Both the position numbers and the translations under genes were made by a program. A stretch of DNA of 32,761 nucleotides. Origin: Oscillospiraceae bacterium. Lineage in GTDB: Bacteria; Bacillota; Clostridia; Oscillospirales; Ruminococcaceae. The notes below the pieces were generated by a model. That model saw only the letters and a list, made by a program, of their open reading frames with translations, was not told the DNA's origin and did not search any database. Shown here in pieces: positions 22,242-28,648 of the stretch (position 1 is the stretch's first letter; the number at the start of each line of letters is the position of its first letter). The stretch is taken from NCBI GenBank assembly GCA_017847995.1, contig JAGAPB010000114.1:1-32761 (forward strand), in the 5' to 3' direction.

Positions 22242-22383
22242 CCTATCCTGTCAAAATGTGTGTTTGTTTTGCGGATATTTGTCTTTTTGACAAGAACACA
22301 GGGCGGCCCTCAGGCTGTTTTGTTGATTTTGAGGACAAAAAAGAGGGAATATTTGGGCCGGGATGCAATAATTCTTCCGTTTT

Positions 22384-23418
22384 TTACCACTGAAAGGATG
22401 TATAATAGTTTTCCCACTCCCAGTTAAGGCCCTCGGTGTCGCAATCTTTCAGGTCAATATCCACCGACACGGTGTAGCTTTCGCCGGGGCGGATGTTCTC
22501 GATGGCAACGCTGTCGGAATAGAACAGGTTGTTGTCTTCGGTCAAAAACCGGAAGTCAAAGACGGTGGAATAGGTGTATTCGGTATTGTTCTTCAGCCGG
22601 AAGGAAAATCTTCCCCAATCGTCATACAGGTACTCATATTCCGGCTCAAAGGCATCGGAGGAGGTTTGTTCATCGATGTCGTCCTCGATGGCCTTGTGGG
22701 CGGCCAGTCTGGTTTGGGCATCCTCGGCCTGCTTGACACAGTTGGCAATAAACTGTACATCCTCTTCCATAAAGCCGTATTCTTCATACAGGCAGCTCAG
22801 CGCTTCCAGGCGGTCGGCCTCGCCCTGCAGCCAGCTGAAATCGTGGTCGCAGCGCAGGGTTTCGCCCAGAGCTTCCTGCTGCTCGTACAGACCTTTCAGG
22901 TACTGCTGCGCAAGCCGGCTCAGCCTTTGGTCATAAAATGTGGCATCGGCAAACCCTTCCAGATAGGCCAGCTCGGTGTCCACCACGATTTTAAGATCAA
23001 CAGTTTCGCCGCCCTGGGCGGTGGCGTTCAGCCGGTCGGCAACCGACTGCTCCAGCGCCGCCAAAAAGTCGTTGTCGGCATTGGCGGCCATGCCTATTTT
23101 TTGCTCGCAAAAAGCGGCCTTATCGTCAGAATCCCGGTGGCCCGCCAACTGCCGGTAATAGGGCAGGGCTTCCTCATAGTTTTGCTGTTCCAGCAGGGCA
23201 TCGGCCAGGTGATAGCGGCACAGGTTGGCCTTTTGCGGCGCGTCCTGGTGGTCCCCCAGCTCCTCATACAGTTCCAGGGCGGCGGCATAGTCCCCCTGGG
23301 CGTACAGTTCTTCGGCATCGCTGTATTTGCCGCCGGCACAGGCAGTCAGGCAAAGGCAGACAAGCAGCAGGGCGGCCAACAGGCCTATTCTTTTTAAAGA
23401 ACGGTTCCGGACTTTCAT
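22384..23418 (-). CDS. TPR-like lipoprotein with C-terminal beta domain
   Basis: The 344-residue protein has a basic start (MKVRNRSLKRIG), a hydrophobic stretch and the lipobox LTAC (Cys ~24), so it is anchored outside the membrane. Residues ~30-125 contain repeated helix pairs of TPR type (SDAEELYAQGDYAAALELYEEL; NYEEALPYYRQLAGH). A long helical region follows (about 130-260), and the last ~75 residues look like an FxLYD-type beta domain (FSFRLKNNTEYTYSTVFDF). TPR plus beta domain suggests protein binding at the surface; no catalytic motif is visible. The start at 23418 is chosen on the GGGG site 7 bases upstream; an in-frame upstream extension is rejected. I see no clear terminator after it within the 22181-22383 gap. 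Confidence 0.83.
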   Translation of the reverse strand: MKVRNRSLKRIGLLAALLLVCLCLTACAGGKYSDAEELYAQGDYAAALELYEELGDHQDAPQKANLCRYHLADALLEQQNYEEALPYYRQLAGHRDSDDKAAFCEQKIGMAANADNDFLAALEQSVADRLNATAQGGETVDLKIVVDTELAYLEGFADATFYDQRLSRLAQQYLKGLYEQQEALGETLRCDHDFSWLQGEADRLEALSCLYEEYGFMEEDVQFIANCVKQAEDAQTRLAAHKAIEDDIDEQTSSDAFEPEYEYLYDDWGRFSFRLKNNTEYTYSTVFDFRFLTEDNNLFYSDSVAIENIRPGESYTVSVDIDLKDCDTEGLNWEWENYYTSFQW

Positions 23419-23479
23419 CACAATTCCCCTTTGTTTTACCCAATGGTATAAATTCTGCCGCAAACCGGCCCTTTTTCCT

Positions 23480-23508
23480 ATTATATTATAATGTATTTTT
23501 GCCCCAAA
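23480..23508 (-). promoter_or_regulatory. candidate promoter of the TPR-like lipoprotein gene
   Basis: On the minus strand TTTGGG (23508-23503), 17 bp, TATAAT (23485-23480); an alternative TATAAT overlaps at 23490-23485. Confidence 0.4.
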
Positions 23509-23522
23509 CAACAGCATTTTTT

Positions 23523-23555
23523 GCGGCTTTGCCGCGGATGTGCCCCTTCCGGGGC
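23523..23555. repeat. two GC hairpins in the 23419-23749 gap
   Basis: GCGGC-TTT-GCCGC (about 23523-23535) and GCCCC-TTCC-GGGGC (about 23542-23555) are adjacent GC hairpins without a following T-run on either strand, so they do not look like terminators. Role unknown. Confidence 0.35.
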
Positions 23556-23613
23556 GGGGGCCAAAATCCGTCATTTTATGGAAGTTTTGTGCTTTTTCTA
23601 AAAAATCCACCAT

Positions 23614-23646
23614 ATATAGGTCCAAATGGGGAAGAAAAACCTATAT
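23614..23646. repeat. inverted repeat upstream of the surface protein gene at 23750
   Basis: ATATAGGT (23614-23621) and ACCTATAT (23639-23646) are perfect arms with a 17-bp spacer, about 30 bp upstream of the -35 box of the next gene. Confidence 0.4.
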
Positions 23647-23672
23647 TTTCTGTTCAAATTGGCCTTTGCATA

Positions 23673-23701
23673 TTGAAAGATTTGTCAAAATATTATAAAA
23701 T
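23673..23701 (+). promoter_or_regulatory. promoter of the surface protein gene at 23750
   Basis: TTGAAA (23673-23678), 17-bp spacer, TAAAAT (23696-23701). Confidence 0.6.
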
Positions 23702-23749
23702 TACTGAAATAGGACACGTCCGTTTAAACAACGAATGGAGGTACTCTTT

Positions 23750-24970
23750 ATGAAAAAAGTTCTGTCTTTGATTTTGGCTTTGATCATGCTGGTCGCAATG
23801 GCTGTTCCTGCCTTTGCAGACGATGGCTATGATCTTGTTATGACCGATAAGTCGGATAAAAAGCTTGGCGATGATGGCCAGATGCTGCCCGGCGAAACCT
23901 ATTATATTGAAATGACCAACGGTACCAATGACATTAGCGTTGACAAGCGCGATTTTAAGATCGAGTTCGACATCGTAAAGGGCTCCAAGTATGTTGCAGA
24001 CCACGGCCTGGAAGACGGCGAGTTCTTTATCACCGTTGCCAACAACCACTCCCTGACCGTGGACAACCCCGGTTACATCGATTTTGAGATCACCCTGACC
24101 GCCAAGGACGATTGGACCTCCCGCGGCATTGAAAAGGGTGAAAAGTTCTATTACAGCGATTCCTACGACGTGGGCAACGACATCTATTATGTTGATACCT
24201 ATGAAGATGCCGAGGATGCCGAAATTTACGACGGCACCGGTTCGGCCATCTCCTTTGCCGCCGACGACCGCGGCTGGGTCATTTTTGACTGTGGCCCCAT
24301 CGATATCCAGATGCGTCTGGGCTCCCGCGCCATCGCCTTTGACCCCGATGAAAGCAAAATTGCCGCCATCGACAAGCTGGCCAAGAACAGCGTTCCCAAG
24401 TGTGTCAACTTCCTGGCCCAGCCCACCATCTCCGGCACCGCCACTTTTATGGTAGACGATGACTACGACTATGTTTACTCCTTCGACGGCACCAAGCTGA
24501 CCCGCATCGACGTCAAGGAAGATGGCCGCCACAACACCTGGAAGATGACCGACGTTACCCTGGGCACCTTCGTTCTCAGCACCGAATCGCTGGCCGGCAG
24601 CGTTGCTCAGCAGCCTGCCTCTCAGCCCGAGGCCCCCGCACCTGCTCCCCAGTCTTCGGCTGCTCCCGCTCCCGCACCTGTCCCCGAATCCTCGGCTGCA
24701 CCGGCCCCCGCACCCGAATCTTCGGTAGCTGAGCCTGCACCCGAGCCCGAAGAACCCGCCGTGGACATCACCCCCGAACCCGAACCCGAGACCGAGCCCG
24801 CACCCGAAACCGAGGCAGAAGAAGAGGAACCCGTAGAGGCTCCAGTGGAAGAGGAAGAACCTTCCAAGTCTTTGATGCCCGTTGTATTGATGATCCTGGC
24901 TGCCGCCATCGTTGTGGCCATCCTCATCGCCCTGCTGGTTGCCCGTTCCGGCAAAAAGAGCCGTCGCTAA
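23750..24970 (+). CDS. secreted, C-terminally membrane-anchored surface protein related to the NPDTG protein
   Basis: The 406-residue protein has a signal peptide (cleavage near AFAD, ~23-25), an acidic beta-rich ectodomain (~25-285), a Pro/Ala/Glu/Ser stalk (~290-375) and one transmembrane helix (~380-400) before an RSGKKSRR tail. It has no LPXTG- or NPXTG-like motif, so it is a type I membrane protein rather than a sortase substrate. Its last ~65 ectodomain residues (PTISGTATFMVDDDYDYVYSF... onward) align with those of the protein at 10137-11153 over the same strand order, so the two share a domain. GGAGG lies 8 bases before the ATG. It has its own promoter and terminator just upstream of the sortase pair. 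No ligand or activity can be named. Confidence 0.88.
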   Translation: MKKVLSLILALIMLVAMAVPAFADDGYDLVMTDKSDKKLGDDGQMLPGETYYIEMTNGTNDISVDKRDFKIEFDIVKGSKYVADHGLEDGEFFITVANNHSLTVDNPGYIDFEITLTAKDDWTSRGIEKGEKFYYSDSYDVGNDIYYVDTYEDAEDAEIYDGTGSAISFAADDRGWVIFDCGPIDIQMRLGSRAIAFDPDESKIAAIDKLAKNSVPKCVNFLAQPTISGTATFMVDDDYDYVYSFDGTKLTRIDVKEDGRHNTWKMTDVTLGTFVLSTESLAGSVAQQPASQPEAPAPAPQSSAAPAPAPVPESSAAPAPAPESSVAEPAPEPEEPAVDITPEPEPETEPAPETEAEEEEPVEAPVEEEEPSKSLMPVVLMILAAAIVVAILIALLVARSGKKSRR

Positions 24971-24987
24971 GCACACTGAGAAGAGAG

Positions 24988-25016
24988 AAAAGACCGGTGC
25001 TTTGCACCGGTCTTTT
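24988..25016 (+). terminator. intrinsic terminator after the surface protein gene
   Basis: A perfect 13-bp stem pairs 24988-25000 with 25004-25016 around a TTT loop, ending in a T-run. Confidence 0.92.
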
Positions 25017-25058
25017 TCACACAGCCCACACCTGGGGCCGGTACCCTTAAAAATCGGC

Positions 25059-25084
25059 GCAGCCGCAAAATTTTTTGCCGCTGC
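25059..25084. repeat. imperfect inverted repeat upstream of the CinA-sortase fusion
   Basis: Twelve-base arms (25059-25070 with 25073-25084) pair except for one C-C mismatch. It has an internal A/T run, but no T-run follows, so it is not a typical terminator. The gap 25017-25269 also contains TGCAATTGCA (25122-25131) and a GTTCGC/GCGAAC dyad (25214-25232); no convincing promoter was found in it. Confidence 0.4.
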
Positions 25085-25213
25085 AATAGTTTCTCTAAAA
25101 AGACACACTAAATCTTTGGGGTGCAATTGCAAAATTGACCCCAACCACCAAACCAACGACAGAAAGGGACCGGGATGCGGCATGGCTTGCCGCCCTGGTC
25201 CCCGGAATAGAAA

Positions 25214-25232
25214 GTTCGCGCACCGTGCGAAC
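25214..25232. repeat. GTTCGC-7-GCGAAC dyad before the CinA-sortase gene
   Basis: GTTCGC (25214-25219) and GCGAAC (25227-25232) form a perfect 6-bp dyad with a 7-bp spacer, about 38 bases before the ATG. It could be a leader hairpin or an operator. Confidence 0.4.
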
Positions 25233-25269
25233 ACAACAAGAGGAATTTTATCACGGAAGAAGGTTTTTT

Positions 25270-28200
25270 ATGACCATACAACTGATCGGCGTAGGCAGTC
25301 AAAGCCGTCTGCGGCAGGTGCTTCAATCCAATATTGACCTACTGAAGGACGAGCTTGGGCTGCTGGGGATCGATACCCCGGCCATGCCGGCCGTTGCAGA
25401 CACCCAGCAGCGTCTGCAGCACTTGCTGGCCGAGACCATTTCCTCCGGTCGTTCGGCCATCATTGTGGGCGGCATTGGCGAAGAAGATGACTTCACCGTA
25501 TCCACCGTCTGCAAGGGCCTTTCGGTTCCCATGGTGGAAGACCACCTGAGCTACAACCAGATCAAAGCCAAATATGAGGCCGAGGGCCAGACCATTCCCA
25601 AGGGCGTTCGCCGCGGGGTAAAGGTTCCGGAAGGGGCCACCGTCTTCCGCAGCAAAACCGGGGGCTACCCCGGCTGCGCCGTCTCCTCGGGCGGCCAGTG
25701 CATCATCATGCTGCCCGATGACCCCGCCGAGCTGCGTTCTTTGCTGGATGGCAGCGTGTTTTCCTACCTTTCGGAAGTAAGCGGCCGGCCCGCCGTGCGC
25801 CACCGCATCGGGGTTTCGGGGCTTTCGGCCAGCCAGGCCAGCCAGATGCTGGAGGACCTGCTGGGACGGAAAAACCCTGCCGTTAAGGTCAGCGCCGGAG
25901 CCGGCGAGGTTTTGGTAAGAACCACCACCCTGGGCCAAACCCTGGGCGAAGCCGCCAATTTGGGCCTCAGCGTTGTGGATGCCGTCAAATCCCGCCTGGG
26001 AAGCTGCGTCTACGGTGTTGACACCGACGGCATCGTCCCCGTGGTTTCGGAACTGCTCAAATCCAAAAACGCCCGCATCGCCGTGGCTGAAGCGGGCTTG
26101 GAGGGACAGGTGTGCCGCCTGCTTTCCCGCGGCGGCATTCTGACCGGCGGGGCGGATTTTTCCGACAACCAGGGCAAAAAAGCTTTGGGGCTGAATGCCA
26201 AGGCACAGGATGACCAGACCCTTGCCGTGGCTGCGGCAAACGCCATCCGCCGCCAAAGCGGAGCCGCCCTGGGCCTGGCGGTACATACCGAAAGCCAGCC
26301 CGACGGCCGCCAAAGAATTTCGCTGGCCCTGACCGATGCCAAAAAGGCCTGGACCCGCACCCTTTCGGTCAACAGCAGCAACCCCGCCTTTGTGCGCAAT
26401 GTTGCCGTCAACCAGGCCATGAACATGGTGCGGCTTTACGCTTCCCATTATAACGAGATCCTGCCCACCGCAAGGGAACTGGGCGAATTCCAGCTTGCTT
26501 CGGCCCGGGGAGGAAAGAAGGCCCCCGCCTTTGCCGGGGTTTTCGGCGGAAAAAAGGAAAAGGCCCCCGAAAAAACCAGGGGCAGCCAAACCCCTGCCCG
26601 CAGGGAAGCTGCCGGAGAAGCTGCCGCCCAAAAGGCCGCCTGGTGGACCCGCTTTATCCCTGTCAAAGGGGATGACAAGCGGGAGATCATCCGCAAGTGC
26701 GTCTTCTGGCTGGCCATCGTGGTCTTCATCAGCCCCATCGCCTACATCATTGGGGTAAAGCAGGAATCGGTCAACAACGAAAAACTGACCCAGGAACTGG
26801 GCAGCATGCTGGTGGACGATGATTACGAGGCTTCCGACGATTATCCCGATGATTATCTGAAGAAGTTTGCCGCCCTGTGGGAACGCAACGAGGACATTGC
26901 CGGGTGGATCGAAATTGCCGGCACTCAGGTCAACTATCCCGTTGTGCAGGGCAAAAACAACGAGTTCTATTCCCGCCTTGACTTTGACCGAAACAACAAC
27001 AACCACGGCGTCCCCTTTGTGGATTTCCGTGTTGACCAGAAAAAGCCCAGCACCAACACCGTCATCTACGCCCACAACATGAATGACGGCCAGATGTTCG
27101 GTGAACTGATGAACTACAAGAACCTGTCCTACTACAAGGAACATCCCACCTTCCGGTACGACAGTGTCTATAAGGAAAATGAGTACAAGATTTTGGGCGT
27201 GTTCCTGGTAACTGCCAACGACCCCGAATTTTTGTACCACAACATGATCGACCTGGATGAGGCCGAGCTGACCGAATTTGTCAACCAGGTTCGTGCCCGC
27301 TCCCTCATCAACACCAAGATCGACGTAAAAACCACCGATAAGCTGGTCACTCTTTCCACCTGCGACTATTCCTTCAAGGATGCCCAGGGCAACCGTGTTG
27401 CCAGATTTGTAGTGGTGGGGCGCGCCATCCGCGATGGCGAAGCTCCCGCCGTGGATACCTCGGTAGCCACCCTGAACGCCAACCCCGTCATGCCCGCCGA
27501 ATGGTATGAACAGATCAAGCGCAACCAGGAAGCCGCCGAACTGGCCGCCGCCGAATCGGCCGCCCAGGAGGCCCTTGACTCGGTTGACCCCGAAAACATC
27601 AGCGCCTGGCTGACCCAGGAAGAGATCGACGCCTATCTGGCCGATGGCTATACCGAAGACGACCTGTGGTACTTTGCCGACGAGCGCCGCTACGAGCTGC
27701 TGGAATGGCTGGCCGAAGAGGAAATGACCTCCCTGACCGCCGCCGAAAAGCTCAGCGCCATGTATGCCCGCCGCGATAAGCTGTGGCTGGCCGAAGAGGA
27801 CCACAGCCTGACCGAAGCCGAAAAGCGGGAGAAGATCGCCGCCAACCAGGCCGCAGCCGCCATCCTCAGCCCCGAGGAACTGGCCAAGTGCCGCAGCTGG
27901 AACGAGATCCAGAAGGCAATGAAGAAGAAACTGGAAAGCATGTGCGAAACCCAGGGCTGTACCCTGCCCAGGGGCCACGAGGGCCTGCACAGCAACCAGA
28001 CCCCCTGTGACACCGCCGGCTGCACCCTGCCCAAGGGCCACAGCGGCCTGCACAGCAACCAGACTGCCTGTGACACCGCCGGCTGCACCCTGCCCAAGGG
28101 CCACAGCGGTCTGCACAGCAACCAGACTGCCTGCGACACCGCTGGCTGCACCCTGCCCAAGGGCCACACCGGAAAGCACAGCAACCAGTGTCCGGCAGAG

Positions 28201-28446
28201 GGCTGCACCTTTGCCAAGGGACACGAAGGACCGCACAGCAATCAGACACCTCCTCCCGAGACGTCCGATCCCGAAACCTCCAGGTCGGATTCGGCCAGCT
28301 CTGAATCTGCCTCCGGCAGTGGCGAATCATCTTCCGGTTCTGAGGGCTCTTCCGGCGGAGGAGAAACTTCCAGCGGAAGCGAAACCACATCCAGCGGCAC
28401 CGAAGTTATTGCCGTGGCGGTTTCGGACAATTCTTCGGATGCGTAA
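25270..28446 (+). CDS. CinA-like pseudoenzyme fused to a membrane-bound class B sortase with C-X4-C-X5-H-X3-H repeats
   Basis: The 1058-residue protein has, in order: a CinA-type MoCF-like domain (1-165; VGGIGEEDDFTV at 66-77, VPEGATVF, PGCAV, IIMLPDDPAELRSL), a linker domain, and a PncC-like domain (~248-405), collinear with the true CinA at 12851. The amidase motif AESCTGG reads AEAGLEG (273-279) and TGIAGPGGG reads VHTESQPDG (338-346), so it should be inactive. A basic linker leads to one transmembrane helix (~478-497). A class B sortase domain (~500-730) follows with H602 (YAHNM), C698 (LSTC) and R712 (RFVVVG), all catalytic residues present. A helical region (735-890), five ~21-residue Cys/His repeats (892-994) and a Ser/Gly tail end it. 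The basic linker suggests the CinA part is cytoplasmic and the sortase external. The ATG at 25270 is where CinA homology begins. Fusion integrity comes from one uninterrupted frame; function of the pairing is unknown. Confidence 0.85.
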   Translation: MTIQLIGVGSQSRLRQVLQSNIDLLKDELGLLGIDTPAMPAVADTQQRLQHLLAETISSGRSAIIVGGIGEEDDFTVSTVCKGLSVPMVEDHLSYNQIKAKYEAEGQTIPKGVRRGVKVPEGATVFRSKTGGYPGCAVSSGGQCIIMLPDDPAELRSLLDGSVFSYLSEVSGRPAVRHRIGVSGLSASQASQMLEDLLGRKNPAVKVSAGAGEVLVRTTTLGQTLGEAANLGLSVVDAVKSRLGSCVYGVDTDGIVPVVSELLKSKNARIAVAEAGLEGQVCRLLSRGGILTGGADFSDNQGKKALGLNAKAQDDQTLAVAAANAIRRQSGAALGLAVHTESQPDGRQRISLALTDAKKAWTRTLSVNSSNPAFVRNVAVNQAMNMVRLYASHYNEILPTARELGEFQLASARGGKKAPAFAGVFGGKKEKAPEKTRGSQTPARREAAGEAAAQKAAWWTRFIPVKGDDKREIIRKCVFWLAIVVFISPIAYIIGVKQESVNNEKLTQELGSMLVDDDYEASDDYPDDYLKKFAALWERNEDIAGWIEIAGTQVNYPVVQGKNNEFYSRLDFDRNNNNHGVPFVDFRVDQKKPSTNTVIYAHNMNDGQMFGELMNYKNLSYYKEHPTFRYDSVYKENEYKILGVFLVTANDPEFLYHNMIDLDEAELTEFVNQVRARSLINTKIDVKTTDKLVTLSTCDYSFKDAQGNRVARFVVVGRAIRDGEAPAVDTSVATLNANPVMPAEWYEQIKRNQEAAELAAAESAAQEALDSVDPENISAWLTQEEIDAYLADGYTEDDLWYFADERRYELLEWLAEEEMTSLTAAEKLSAMYARRDKLWLAEEDHSLTEAEKREKIAANQAAAAILSPEELAKCRSWNEIQKAMKKKLESMCETQGCTLPRGHEGLHSNQTPCDTAGCTLPKGHSGLHSNQTACDTAGCTLPKGHSGLHSNQTACDTAGCTLPKGHTGKHSNQCPAEGCTFAKGHEGPHSNQTPPPETSDPETSRSDSASSESASGSGESSSGSEGSSGGGETSSGSETTSSGTEVIAVAVSDNSSDA
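27943..28251 (+). repeat. five 57-63-bp in-frame tandem repeats encoding C-X4-C-X5-H-X3-H units
   Basis: Units start at 27943, 28006, 28069, 28132 and 28189. Three middle units are nearly identical in DNA. Each encodes CxxxxCTLPKGHxGxHSNQ. The third repeat differs from the second at few bases, consistent with recent expansion. Cys and His spacing suggests a small metal-binding module, but binding is inferred. Confidence 0.9.
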
Positions 28447-28460
28447 TATTTTTGCACAGA

Positions 28461-28497
28461 AAACAGGCATGGCCCGATGGCCATGCCTGTTTTTTTG
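28461..28497 (+). terminator. intrinsic terminator after the CinA-sortase gene
   Basis: A perfect 14-bp stem pairs 28461-28474 with 28479-28492 around CGAT, followed by T residues. Confidence 0.92.
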
Positions 28498-28597
28498 CGC
28501 CGCCCGACCCTGCTTTCCGCAATCGAAAAAAACGCCCCCTTTTTTTGGGTATTCCGTCAATAGGTTATTGCCAAGATAAATTGTATTATAAAGAATA

Positions 28598-28615
28598 GGA
28601 TCTTATCGGATCTTA
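28598..28615. repeat. GGATCTTA direct repeat before the second sortase gene
   Basis: GGATCTTA occurs at 28598-28605 and 28608-28615, a 10-bp period, 34 bases before the sortase ATG. Equal spacing to a helical turn is typical of regulator sites; no known regulator is implied. A weak AT-rich promoter region precedes it (around 28565-28595) without a confident -35/-10 pair. Confidence 0.4.
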
Positions 28616-28648
28616 CCAGTTTATTGGCCGGCTCAGGAGGAAATTGCA

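Noticed and set aside
23523-23555. GC hairpins as terminators
   Set aside because: Neither strand has a T-run after them.
24860-24970. Sortase motif at the C-terminus of the surface protein at 23750
   Set aside because: The residues before the helix read EEEEPSKSLMP, without an LPXTG or NPXTG pattern.
25135-25269. Upstream extension of the CinA-sortase frame
   Set aside because: The frame is open from a TTG at 25135, but CinA homology begins at the ATG at 25270, which has a suitable AAGAAGG 6 bases upstream; the extension has no family resemblance.
25339-28236. Very long minus-strand open frame opposite the CinA-sortase gene
   Set aside because: Its translation is a Gly/Val/Phe/Gln-rich shadow of the sense gene, with no recognisable domain or start site.
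27943-28251. Short regular repeats that could be taken for a CRISPR array
   Set aside because: The repeats are in frame, encode a Cys/His motif, have no variable spacers and lie inside a long coding gene.
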